Source: Dendrophyllia cribrosa (lineage: Eukaryota; Cnidaria; Anthozoa; Scleractinia; Dendrophylliidae). Taken from it: 64,000 nt of DNA. The stretch lies in NCBI GenBank assembly GCA_024195265.1, contig JAJLRJ010000005.1:35589605-35653604 (forward strand), in the 5' to 3' direction. The notes under the pieces were generated by a model that had not been told where the DNA came from, did not search any database, and was given only the letters and a program-made list of their open reading frames with translations. A program made the translations under genes and the position numbers. How positions within the stretch are numbered: position 1 is the stretch's first letter; each line of letters begins with the position of its first letter. Positions 1-13,700 of this stretch are shown piece after piece.

Positions 1-36
1 GTTTATTTATATGGTAAAACTAGTCTTTTACCTCAG

Positions 37-173
37 AGTGTCCAGGCATTGAAGATGATTTGAGCTTTGATGCCGTGATTCAGTGGGCAAAAAAGTGCAG
101 TCATGAATTGTCAAACAGAAACTACAAGCCATGTTTTCGATTGCAGATGCTCACAATATCGGCTGAAGATTAA
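37..173 (+). CDS. Last exon of an unidentified upstream gene (partial)
   Basis: A pyrimidine-rich stretch ending in CAG at 34-36 is followed by an open frame that reads about 45 codons to a TAA at 171-173. The peptide contains FDAVIQWAKKCSHEL and ends LTISAED. This looks like the 3' terminal coding exon of a plus-strand gene whose body lies left of the window. I do not recognise the family. The protein-like composition and the splice acceptor support a real exon, but a chance open frame cannot be excluded. PWP2 on the same strand begins downstream, so this would be its upstream neighbour. Confidence 0.4.
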
Positions 174-2748
174 AAGATGCTGAGCCATCCGTAAATAACA
201 GTCATTTTCATTCACTAAACGGTCAAACGCGGAGAAAAAAACATTGAGTCGTTTTTTAAAAAGTAAATGACACGAACAGCCTAACTAAAAATCGCAAACC
301 GAGAATGAACGAACGGAAGGATATAAATCCGAAGAGGATATTGGCCGCCATCGTTAAACACTGCGACGAGAACAACCGTGAAGAATAATGACAAATCCCG
401 AGAAAATCTCACATAAAGAAGCTCGACATTTTAGTCATTTTACAATTTAGAAGTATCGCAATGTTTTCATTCTGAAGCACCGACCGACACGTGTTCTGCA
501 AGCCAAACTTTCACTTGATGCTATTTGACAAAGACATGGCTTATCTACATGTAGCCAGAAGTTGTGATAAAATCCCTAAAGGCGAGTCCAGGAAGCTGTC
601 ATTTACGGTTACTAAATGATCTTCTAAGCAGTAAACAACTTCAAACACCAGATCGGCAGCAAATCGCGTACATTGTATCCTAAACTGACTCCGAAACTCT
701 CCTAACAGGACCCTAACAGCTGCTGCCCGCACACGCAACAGTCAGCGGTAGTCAGAACAGATCATGAGCAACTGTTGATCTTATAGAATCCGGATTTTTT
801 AAATGCACGAAGACGCACGTGGGAATTGCTAAACTCACGAAGGCTTTTACATAAAAACAAGTCCGGTGACTATCACTTTTTATTGTTTCAATGTAATATG
901 AATAGTTATTGAGAGGAAACGTCAGACAAAAAATTAAAAAATTCTACGGAAGGAAATTTGCACTGCGTGAAAATTGTCTTTATCCAAATTTACAAAAATT
1001 CCGCTCCGTAAATTTTTTTTTAAATCATTGTGCATTTTCCTTTTCAAATGCCAAAAGCTATTACTAAAAAAAAACGGGGTCACCGGGTTAATTTTCTAAC
1101 TATTATTGCCACAAGCTAAAAAGTAGGGCTGAATAATCCTTTGGAAACGTTGCCATGGAAACCGCTAATGAAGAAATAACACTTACTTTTGGTCAACTAT
1201 ACATTATATAGTTCAACTCTACAAAAGTGTTTCAGTGGCCTTGATCTGTCTTTTTGTTCTATTCTTTCAAAGTTACAAACCGTCAAAAAGCTGAAAACTG
1301 GTACCAGCCACCTTAAGATTGAGTTACGTTCACTACTTAGTACTATAATTTTATACTGAACTTGAGTACATTCGTAAAGTGTTTCCATCAGACTAAATAA
1401 CCTCAGTAGTAATATTTAACCTGCAAACTCATATCTCAGCTTTCAGAAGTATTATTATGATTACTTGCCTTAAGTTGATATAAGGGATTCTCTGAGCCCA
1501 AAAGATAATTAATTTTCCAGTTTAAAAGTGCATTTTCCACTTCGAGATTGCACTTTGTTAAATATGCATCATACCTGCCAGAACAATAGATTGAGCATAA
1601 ATAAATGTAGTCAGACAAGTTTTGACTGAAAGTTCACTGTGAGAATTAAAAAATGAAAGCTGAAATAATGTGACTAAAGAATTAAATCTGTTGAAAGGAT
1701 TGAATGCTTTATATTTATCAGCATTGTTTGTGCCATTGTTGGAGCATTTGAAAACATTGGTTGAATTTTAAAAAGTGATCAGAACACCACATGAAGTGAA
1801 ATATATATCTGCCATCTTGAACTAAGTTACCGACCATCTGAGTGGGGAACCCAAATGCCTTTTTGTAAACTGAATATGCCAGTTATTTGTGAACCGGGAA
1901 TAGAATTGGTAAGAAATACACTTGCCTGTTGTTTTCTTGAATCTGTATGTTGCGGAACCAAGGCTGAAATGGAGGTTGTTGTGAGATGCATTTTGGAATG
2001 CAAAATGATGCAGAGATTGAAACTTAAGGTAATTTTTGGAAGGAAGTGAAGCCTTGAATTTGTGGAAGGTCCTTATGCTGTGCAAATAACAAAGCAACTG
2101 CCTCAGCTGGATTATTATGCATAAGTACAATTTACATAGAATGTACCTTGGTCTACAGACAGAGTTATAACTTTAGTACAAATGGAAACACAGAAAGAAA
2201 AGAAAGAGCTGGATAGGCAAGAAACAGCTCAGCAAGATAACATGGAAGTTGGAGATCCAATTCTGAAAGAGGCCACTGAAAAATTACAAGCTGGTGTACA
2301 TGAAATATGTTAATAAGGGTTTTAAAGCGATATTAGTTGCACAAAGCCATGACTTAATAAGTCACACAAAAGAACATCAGAAGTGCTAAGGCAAGGATGC
2401 AACAGACAAGAGAAGAGCAAATATCTGTGTCAGATACTACATCGACAGCTAAAACATTTTCGATTAGGGCTTTATATGAATCGCATATGAAACATGCAAG
2501 TCAGTACATGTACATTTCTCAGTATTAGTTTGAAGTATTTGCTAACTGGTTTTATTATTGTTTATCGTATATTATAATTAAGTCATTTTCAAACCCCAGT
2601 CATTTTGGCCCAAAAATAATAATTTAATAAAAGCTCGTCATTACGAAGCAAAACATTTCTACAGCTCGATCACTTTTTATGGACCTGGTCATCCCCATAA
2701 ATAATTAACTTTTCCAAAATCAATGTGTTAATGTGCTTTATTTGTCAG
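174..2748. other. Stretch without a recognised gene
   Basis: AT-rich DNA between the upstream terminal exon and the first recognisable PWP2 exon. The N-terminal 350 or so residues of PWP2 should be encoded here if the locus is collinear, but I find no convincing exon for the first WD40 repeats. Short open frames on both strands look like chance. Confidence 0.5.
2159..2293 (+). CDS. Possible PWP2 acidic-linker exon (weak)
   Basis: An acceptor-like CTACAG at 2153-2158 precedes an open frame whose product is highly charged (METQKEKKELDRQETAQQ and following residues). It ends near a GT at 2294. PWP2 proteins have a charged, poorly conserved linker just before the segment encoded by the next certain exon (2749), so position and composition fit. 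There is no residue-level match I can defend. It could be an unrelated open frame. Confidence 0.2.
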
Positions 2749-5700
2749 GAACTTTTACAAGCAAGAAGGCCCTGCTGAGCTGACAACCAGTGCCTTTCAC
2801 AAATCAACTCATCTGCTTATTGCTGGATTTTCAACTGGCGTGTTCACACTGCATGAAGTACCAGACTTTGTTCTTATCCATACCTTAAGGTATCTGATGT
2901 TTTCTGTTGTTGAGCATGCATGTGTAATGTATATGTTGTGGTGCAATTTTATCCTTGGTGCAAGTTTTATTTTCCTTTTTTTTAAACTCGTTATCATACA
3001 TTACCATACCACAAAACAAAGGAAAATAAAGTTTGCAGCAAGGACAAAATTGCACCACAACATATACAAATGTTTTATGTGTAGCTGTATTTCTTGGGTG
3101 AAGTTAATCATTCTTCAATATTTATCTACGTTATAATAATCCTCATATTTTAAATATACATATACATGTACCCACCTGACTGTTTCCAAGCCTGTTTGCA
3201 AAACGTGGGCCCCCTTTTGGACTCATGTCCACGGACCACCATTTTGGACTGGGTCTTAGTGTGACACAAATTTATATGCATTGTTTAAAATAAGAGAAGG
3301 AAGGTATCAGGAAACTCCTCAGAGAAACAACAAAAGGCTGTCCATCTATATGCAGCGAGGACTGCTAAAAATACAGATAACAAAGCTGCGACATGAGTAC
3401 AATAAACCGGCAACCTTTGATTGAGGGGAAATAGGCCATTTCCGAGTTGTCTTTAGCCTCTCTATCAAAGCGAGGCTAGGTGCGAACCCTTTCATATGGA
3501 AATGAGTTTTCATTCACATGCAAATAAAACTTATTTCCATGTGAATGAAAACTCATTTTCATATGAAAGGTTTAGCACCTAGCCTCGCTTTGATAGAGAG
3601 GCTAAAGGCAACTCGGAAATGGCCTATTAACGTACATTTACTTTTGTGTGTTATATATTTGTGCCAACAACATAATAAAAATTATTAAGCTTCATGAAAA
3701 ATGTATTATGTTTGCATAGCATATCACACCAGACCATAAAAACAGTGGCAGTGAACCCCAGTGGTGAGTGGCTGGCATTTGGATGCAGTAACTTGGGACA
3801 GTTGTTGGTGTGGGAGTGGCAGAGTGAGACATACATACTCAAGCAGCAAGGCCATTACTATGACATGAACACTCTCTGCTACTCTCAGGATGCACATTAC
3901 GTAGCTACTGGTGGAGATGATGGCAAAGTTAGTACCCACTAATTCATTAATAAAAATGTTTCTTTGAAGAACAATCATGACATTTGACATGCGAAAGATT
4001 GAGCTTTTGTGAGAATTTATTAACCTCCAGTGAGGACATGTATTTCTCCCCAAAAACCAAATCAGAGTGGTTAATGCTGTGGCACCATAAGTTAGTGCTT
4101 GACTCAGGATAAATTAATTGCTATTCCCAAATTACATTTCAGATGTGCCATATTTTTCATTATCATATTCTGAGACAAAGAAAAACAAAATCAAACTGGT
4201 TTAAAAAAATTAAAACTAAAGAGAAATTTGAACCACAACATATACAACTTTCACTGGTATTATTCATAGCTTCTTTTACTCCATGTACATTTGTTACTAA
4301 CATTTCTTTGGATTTTCAGGTCAAACTGTGGAACATGATGTCTGGCTTCTGTTTCGTAACATTCAATGAACATAGCTGTGCCGTGACAGGGGTTATATTC
4401 ACACCAAACAGTAAAATTGTGTTGAGCTGTTCACTGGATGGTACTGTTAGAGCATTTGATCTCAACAGGTATGGCATGTCATCATTACTTTTTTATTGCA
4501 ATATTGGTATTTACAGACTTTAATGGAGTACAGTTGAAGCTAGAGCGTGCATGGTCACCTTCAAGAATGGTTGGTCTCCTACAATATAAACTTGCAACAT
4601 GTTGAATGGATTAATTATAGATGAAATACGAGTGTCAGAACTGTCCCTTATAATCTATCAAATATTTTTTCTTGCTTGCATGATTGGTGAAAACACATCA
4701 CATGACACAGCCAAAACTAGGGATTATCCGATGATTTATATTCCACAAGTAGTGATATTACGCTGAGTTTTCAAAATTTACATTTTACGTTTGCATGTTC
4801 AGTTTTCTTCTTATAAATACTGTGTATATTGCTAAATTGACTAGAACTAATTGTTTTGAAGAGACTAGAAATAATTATTTTTGAACACAAACATAATTAT
4901 TTTGATGTTTAACACCTTGGTCAGCTCTCCCTAACAGAGAGGCCTTGTGAAAAAATATTTGAAGTACAAGTTTTCTGAAGTTTTACTTGGTACCAGTTAG
5001 TAAGTCACTACTTACCTTATGTCAAAACTGCAGGAAGTCATCACTGCAAGCGTGTATCTGTATAACAACTTGTACTCTGCCTTTTTATAGATACAGGAAT
5101 TTTCGTACCTTCACCTCTCCTCGTCCAGTCCAGTTCTCATGTTTGACTGTTGACAGTAGTGGGGAGGTGGTTTCTGCTGGTTCACTGGATACATTTGAAG
5201 TTTTTGTATGGTCCATGAAAACTGGACGACTTCTTGAGGTAATCCTACACACAAGTTTCCACAATTTCAATTTTTATACCAACTATGTTTAACTTATGTA
5301 TTACATTGACTTTATTGTTAAATAACAGTGAAAGAAAAGTATTTAATATTTATTATGTAAACTACACTAAAACAACAGACTTTAAGGTTACCGTGTACCT
5401 TCGTGGGTGTCTCCAGTATAACAGCTCTAGCGTCTTAAGATTACACTTAATATACCTAAACCCAGATATCAAATTAAAGCTTATAGAGCTGGCTATCTAA
5501 ATATGGAAACCATTTGGTAATAAAATGAATTGTCGAATTTTTTACGACGTCTAAATTCGAACGTCCGAATCAGCTTTAAAACGCTATAACTCAAAGCGAT
5601 TATTGTATTTTGCTAATTTGATTTGTTCTCGGGTTTCCAGACACGAAGCGCTAAAAAAACGTGTCGGCGATTTCCCATATTCAATGGCAGTGAAAAGTTA

Positions 5701-8700
5701 CAGAATATTTTTGAAAAAGGGAGAAAAAAAGTTGGAGTGATCGCACGGAAATGGCTCTTGACGAAAAAGTTTTCGGAAATAAGGAATTCGCCGACACGTT
5801 TTTGTTGATTATATGTCAGCCTAGCTTGTGTCCAAATTTGAGGAAAATCGAACAAATTCCCTTTGAGTTGCAGCTCTTTAAAGTGTCCCCTACAAGTGAA
5901 AAATTAACTTTGAGAAAACAGCGCTTAGAAAAACATATCGCTTCATAAACAAACTCCGCCCACAAAAGTTATACCGTCATTTCTCCGTCAATTTTCACTA
6001 TTTTTCGATAATTTTTTTTTGGATGAAAGTTCATTCTGTAAACTTTATTTTGACGCCAAAAAAAAATTTCAATAAATCTTTGATCTGAAGGTACACTGTA
6101 ACCTTAAAGTGTTTATGACAGTGATTTTTTTATTTGCTTGATCGAATCTACATGATGTTCTGATAAGAAAATGGAAAAACAATTTTCGATATTGATTTTT
6201 CTTTTCCGCGTTTTGGCCGTCTAAAAACGTGAAATTTCACTTCCGGTGTGTTGCAAAACCGTGCAAGAAGAAAGACTGGAAATAGTCTGATGTGGCGTCA
6301 ATACAAGAATGCCAGTGACGCGATTTCTCAGTTCCTCCGTTTTTTGGTGCGTGTTGCTACAACCATAGACAATACACCTTAATAGAACCATGTTTCTTCC
6401 TCAGGGTGCATCTAAAATGTGAGGAACTGAAACCTCAACACTGGCATTCCTGTATTGACGTCACAACGGACTATTTCCAGTCTTTCTTCTTGCGCGATTT
6501 TGTAACACACTGGAAGTGAAATTTCACGTTTTTAGACGGCTACAACCCAGAGAAGAAAAATCGATATCGAAATTTTTTTCCATTTTCTTATCAGAACATC
6601 ATGTAGATTCGATCAAGCAAATAAAAAAATCACTCTCATATACACTTTAAGATTTCTCCCACTGAGAAAAATCATATCTTTGCACATTTTGTCATGCAAA
6701 AAAGTTAGAGCAAAAAAAATCTGCGGAATTCTGCAGAAAAATTCCTGGCTTTTTTACACATAGGGAAAACCCCAGAAAGCAATGACCCTCCTCAGATCAT
6801 GTGCAAAACAAGCTAGGAAAGTGCGGAATGATACACAGCTTTCCAGCCAAGCACCAATTAGCCTGGAAAAGCTCAGGAAAGCCAGGAATAAATATTTTGC
6901 ACTTTCCCAACTTTTCCTTTTTTGCAAAAAAGCCAGGAAAGCAAGGAATGATTCCCACCTTTCCTGGCTTTCCAGGATTGCATGGTTTCCTGGAAAGCCT
7001 GGAGTTCTAGCTGCACACCAATTTTATTAGTTTTAATTATCAATTGTCAGAACAGTACAGGTAGAAGCAACACCTACAATTAAAACTAAACACAGAATAC
7101 CAGAACTCACCACTTGTAAAGCTTGTTATGCATGGTGCCTGCAAGCAGTTTAGACACTGTCACTGTGATACACCCAAAGCAAAGGAATTATTAGTTTTTA
7201 ACATGAAGTATGCTTAATGGCGCTTATCATTCTATGCAGTAAAAAGCTCAACAATCTCTCTAGCAAAATTGTGTATCATGACTGAAATATGCGATGTTCA
7301 AGTGCATGATAATTATTAAGCTTATAACAAACGATTTGATTTTCTACAAATCAGTATCCATTTTGGCAGCCTGAAACATAATCTAGGTGAAAACTCTCCT
7401 TTGAACATTGCATGGCCTGCAAAATATGTGGTTGTGCTTGGGGAAAAGTATACCGGTATTTAGAAAGTTAGAGAGTTTTGTATGTATCCACCATTTTAAT
7501 GTAGCAACATGCATATGGTGGCGTAATTTGCATTTTTAAGAAATTCTTGAAATACAGATTAATTTTCTTTATCGCGTTCGAAGAACGCAATCCTAATTTC
7601 GTGTTGGTTGTCCTGTGGTTTATGTGCAGTAAAATTTGAGATTTTTTGGTAGACGGTCTTCCAATTGGCCGCCCCTATTGTTTTTTTTTTTTTTCAGGGG
7701 CTCATTTCCGCCAGAAATTCAATCGAATGCATCTCCATAATCTGTGATTACTGCTAGTTTAATTGTTTCTGTTCAGTTCAAAGATACAAAAAGACCTCCG
7801 ATTTGCATCTCCAACTGAATGAAAAATTCTTGTTTTTGTTTGGCACACATGCCTAACATTATGTTGTTCATTCTTTGGCAGGTACTCGCTGGTCATGAGG
7901 GACCTATTTCTGGACTAGTGTTCAGTCCTTCTCAGCCACTTTTGGTATCAGGATCCTGGGACAAAACTGTGAGGCTGTGGAACATGTTTGATAGCAAAGT
8001 AACCTGGGAAACCCTGAATCTGGGATCTGATGGTTTGTCCTTTTATTGCTGATTGTTATTTTTTCCTTACTACAGCCTAAATCTCTGGCAAATAAAAACC
8101 ACTGCAGAACACAGCAGACAGCATAATTTGTAAAAATATGTATATCACTGACATTATATTAGCCTGCGGACAGGCTTCCAGTCGGACGGCGGGGTCATGC
8201 GAAGAAGGGAAGCCTGCACGCATCCTACAAAATCGCAGCTGCCGCCCACAAGAACCCGCGGATTGCTTTAGCTTGTCAACTGTCAAATTTTAACCAATCA
8301 GCACGCCCCGGAAGTCAAAATTCAAAATCAAGGTAAACAAATGATGATACACATGAAATCTAGGCGCCCGGTCGCTCGCGAGCGCCATGTCTCACGGATA
8401 AACTCCCAAAATTACCATACTTTCAGCCTCTGCAATTCAATACCTTAAAGCGGATAAAATCATTATAAATAAGAGTACATTGTTTTGTTACAGTTAGCCG
8501 AAAACCATCTCCGAGTTATTTACAGTTCTTGTCGCTTCGCTTCGCTGTGTTTGTTTACACACGCAATTTCAGCGGTCAGTCGTAGTTAAAAAAAATCTTT
8601 CGGAACCTGTAAAACAAATAAAACCGACTGCGAAAATAATTCGAAAGACGCTAGCAACGAAAAATAATTCATGAACGTTTCATTAATCACGAACGAATTG

Positions 8701-10715
8701 GTCAATCAGCTGGTCATTCAGCTGGCATTTCTGGGACTCCAGGACATGCACTGCACGTTAACTCTGATCGCGAACCCGCCGTAGAATTCAGAACTGACTG
8801 AAAGAGTCGGATAAAAATAATTCTGATCAGAAAGACGACAATGATTCAGAAGAAATCGGCAAAACTATTTTTAACCGAGCGACAAAATAGACAACCGATC
8901 GCTTATGGCTTCGCCGCTCATGGGTACAGCTCCTCGTGAAGATAAAACAAAAATCCGCTGCCTCCCCAGGCAAACTACCAAGAAGCTTATTGAACGGCGA
9001 TTCAACTCATTCAAGACATGTTTATTATATTTAAACTTTACGCATTGAATGATGAAATTTTCATTGACGAGTTGTTTTAATACACACCCGTTCGCCAGAA
9101 TGTCTGCACGCACTCGTCAGAATGTCTGGGATTCTCAGAAATATTTCATGTACTCGAATTAAGAACTGAGTGAAAACGTTACTCTGTACCGGATAAAAAT
9201 AATTCTGAACAGAAAGAAACGAGTAATTTCTCTAATAATTTCTAATTTCTAATTTCTCTACCGGAAATGAAAAACTACGATTACGTCATGAATAATTAAA
9301 ATCCACCAATCAGCGCTTCCAGGTTTGCGTCCAAAATTTGGACGCAGACATTCGATATTCTGAAACTCGCGTGCAGGCTCCCCTTCGTTGCCGGAAAATA
9401 GCGCCCCTCCGAACCAGGAGCCTGTTCGCAGGCTAACATTATATGTTTAAGGTAGCTCATGGCTTTTGTTTGGAGCTGAGTCACTCACTCCCTTTCATGA
9501 ATTGAATTTTCAGCATGTAAAAAAAAGCAGTAACCGATTTCTGTGACATTGTTTTTGTAAAATATAAATAGCGAATCTTCAAAGCATACAACATGATAAA
9601 TTTTAGTGCTAGTGAAAAAAATGATTAAGTGATACAATTTTTTAAGTAAAAGCAAAATATTTGATTTAAATGAAAACAGGTTTTAAGTTCAGTAAGTTAC
9701 AAGACCTTAAGGTTTACTGATATTCTTGTATCTTTTAATCCGGTTAATTGTGTTTACACCCAAATTTAATGTGTGTAATTTAAAAATTTATTACTAAAAT
9801 TACAGAAAACAGTTAGCACTTTAATACAAATAATAGCCATAGACCATTGCACATGCGAATCCATGTATGGTGAACTTGTCTTAATTCTTGCTTTCTTAAC
9901 ATGATTATCATCCCTATCACATGGTCTTAATATATACCTAATTCAATAAAGGTTGCTTTGATCATTGGTAATTGGGCATTGGGAAGCTATTGTTTGGCAG
10001 TCACTCAAGCAAAGCATTGCATTGTGTTCCGTATGCCCAAATGCCAATACCCAACTACCAATGACCAATTGCCAAAGCAACCTTTATTGAATCAGGTATA
10101 TAATCTTGGGTAATCATACTTGAACTGAAATTTGAAGCTAGCATGGTCTGACATTTGATACAGTATTAAGAACTGAGGCTCAACAGGAGCTGGTTTAGTT
10201 TAATTTATATTGTACACTGTGGATTAATTACATGTACATGGTGAGATTTCTAGTCCTCCTCCACTCAATGACCATATGGTATTCTTATACATTCAAGTAC
10301 ATTATAGCACTAAGGTTGACTGTATTTGCTTTTGAACCACAATGACTAAGAAAAGTAAGTTAAAACGACTTGCTCTGAAAGAGCACCTTGCTTTTTGATC
10401 TGCAGTATTGACAGTTTGTGTTCGTCCTGATGGTTGTGAGGTAGCAGTGGCATCACTGGATGGACAGATCACTTTCTTTGATGTAAGAACAGGTGTGCAA
10501 ACTGGATCAGTGGAGGGACGAAGAGACCTCGCCCCGGGAAGGCGGAGCTCAGATAAGATAACAGCTCAGACCATGGCCTCTGCAAAGTGAGTGTAATCTG
10601 TTTCTATGCAAGTGTTAAATTTGAAGAAACTTTTCAGAATGTTATTGAACAAACATGGAACCAGGCGAGTTATCATTTAATTTGCACAATAGTTTTAGAC
10701 TGAAGTTCCAAAGTT

Positions 10716-10757
<42 letters not shown>

Positions 10758-13700
10758 TGTGAGTGGGTTGGTTTATTTTCACTAGCAATGTTGGCATGAG
10801 TGCAAGCAAAAGCACAGGGATCAAAACTTTTCCACTCTGGAACTTTCGCTTGTGCTTACATCTCTAGTGAAAACCAGGTTTAATGATATTTGAACTCATT
10901 CTGTGCATAAGCTCCCTGTATCTAGTGAGTACAAACCAACGCATTCTACAAATCTTTTTAGACTATTTGCTACTTAATTATTATAAAGAATCCTGTGTTG
11001 GAGTGGTGGTCTTTTCTAAAGTTCAGTCTAAGTGTGTTCCATTTCAAGGAGGTAGACCTTGTAGTCTTAACCCTTTAAGCCCTAAGAGTGATCAGCATCA
11101 AATTTCTCCTTGTAATATTAATGCCTTATCAATCAAAAAGGTCATGAGAATTAAGACATGATCACACAAGATGAGTTCTCTTGATATCCAAGCAATTTCT
11201 TCCCACTACTTCTATAGGAAATGTACAGTGTATAGGACTAGAAATGAGAATTTAAATTTTGATGTTAGGGCTTAAGGGTTAACTTGCCCTTAAGTCGAGG
11301 AAAAACCTTAGACTTTGAGAAAGTCTAAGTGAAGTCATTTTGTGTGTTTGTTTTGTTAGGTGTTTTACCAGTCTGTGTTACACTGCTGACGGCAAGTGTG
11401 TCTTAGCAGGTGGAAGATCCAAACTAGTTTGTATTTATCATGTGGAACAGCAGGTGGAGTACCTTATAATAATTACATTGAAATTTAAACATCATTAATA
11501 ACAAGTCAACATACCGTTTCACTTGAATGAATTAAATTTTTTGGCGTTTGTTTTAGAAATTCAAAACGCTTTCCCTGTTTCCATAAAAATTATGGTAACA
11601 GTCAAGTGGAAGTTTGAGAGAACAATAAATAATTGTGCAAACATCACAGCAGTGTTTCCACAATTATTTACTGTTGTCAAACTTGCATGAGTATTACTAT
11701 AACTTATGGAAACACGGAAAGATATTTTTCTATTTCTTGTATGAAATATGTGTAAGCACTCAAAATGATATTCTTTGTTTTCAACCAACTTATTAACTTA
11801 TTAAAAGAGGCATTTATTTATGACAGGGTTTTTTTTTGGTTGTAAATTTCAGAATTGAAAAAGCTTACATGTAAGATCACTCCTCATCACTGTGTCACAT
11901 ACTTTTACTACACATTATTGTACACTGGTTAGGAGTGTTTGAAATAATCCCCCACCCCTCTCTATAAATTGGTCGAAGTTAATTGTTAAATGTTCTTTTT
12001 CTAGAGGAGTTAATTGTAATGTTTCTGTTGTCTCTAAGGCAACAGTTTAAGCAGCTTAAATTTACCTTTATTTTTATACTTTTTGATACATTCTGGGTAA
12101 TATGCACACCAGAATCGTACAATGAAACAATCTTTTGTCTTATTGGATGACAAATAAATTCACTGACAAATTAAAATGAAAATAATAAAAATTAACAGGA
12201 AACAAGAGTACCACTTTGCAAACGTTGCAAAGTCCTTTTTATTTTTATTTTTTGTTTTAAGTAAAAGTCATTTATATTTTTTATTCAACTTTTTATTCTA
12301 ATACAGATGCTGATAAAACGGTTTGAAATTTCTAGAAACTTCTCTTTGGATGGCATGAAGGTAATACAAATATGTTGTCTAGTAATGCATAAAAAAGGCT
12401 GGGAGCAACTGGCAACTACAGAATGCAGGGCCACTTTTTACTGTATACCAAACGAGCAATGTATTTGGTGGCTCGTTTGGCTCGGCAGTGGATTAATGAA
12501 CGAGAAATAAATGATATACTCGCTAAAGTATTGGGTCTTATGTATTTGGTGGCTTGTTTGGCTCGGCAGTGGATTAATGAACGAGAAATAAATGATATAC
12601 TCCCCAAAGTATTGGGTCTTATGTATTTGGTGGCTTGTTTGGCTAGGCAGTGGATTAAAGAACGAGAAATAAATGATATACTCGCTAAAGTATTGGGTCT
12701 AGGCGAGTGAGACAGCAAGATCGACAGCAAGCGAAAGTAATGCGAGCCGAGAGGGCACTGGGGAAGAGGCGGGGAAGAGAAAGAGGCTTTCCTTCCGCCT
12801 CTCCCCCAGTTTCTCCTCGGCTCGTTCGTTCGCTCGCTCCAGTCTCGTCAACCTTATTTTCTCACCCGCTTAAAAGAAACAGCCAGCAGTCTATCCATAT
12901 CTTTTAAGACTGAAAGGCCAAATTGTCTTAAGGAAGATTTTTGTAATAATAAAACCAAAATATTGGCATTTGCGTGCATGAGATTATTACCAAATGGGGA
13001 AAAAGTATTTGGTCATATGCATAAACTTTAATACCAAAATAAAATCCACTGAAAGGTAAATCACTCACTGGCGATTTTGATCACATATCCAAAACACTAG
13101 TGATTTTCCTCTGTGTTCTCATTGAGCATCCAAATTCAAGCATACAAATGAGAGAAATCACACAATCTTATGCAACTTTTTGTTATCTGAAATTACACTG
13201 AAATTATTCTAGCAAATTACATAATATTAATTTACATAGAAAATACATAGAATTACATAGTATACATACATAGAATTTCTTTGCTGAATGATTATCTTAA
13301 AGCCAAAAATGTTTCTCGGTGTTTGGAAACTCTGATGAAAGATTCGCACTCGTGACTTATCAAACAAAACTTCTCAAGATTAGTTATGATTGATTTTAAT
13401 ATTAAAGGAGTACATATTACCTATGATTATTGACTCAAACGAAAGTTGAACTTTGATGAATGAATTGATTCCATAAAAGAAAGCTTAAAGTTTGGAAGTA
13501 GAGGGATTTTACTATTGATTTAATTGAAGCTGGTCTTATTGCGTCGACGAAGGAGACGCTTCCTAATCTTGTCGGCTAGGCGGAACGAATCGAGAAAAGT
13601 GTCGGTACCAAATCTGCGCCATTTTGAAACGTCACAATAGTATCCAGCATGCTTAGCACGTCGTCTAGGCGGAACGAATCGAGAAAAGTGTCGGTACCAA

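Noticed and set aside
1855..2049. Open frame with ACCFLES, considered as the PWP2 exon carrying the ACFFE block
   Set aside because: Only a few residues agree and the following residues do not fit the WD40 pattern. No convincing splice sites.
12423..12730. Overlapping open frames on both strands with 27-residue repeats
   Set aside because: They result from an 81-bp minisatellite, a multiple of three without stops. No domain or start context supports a gene.
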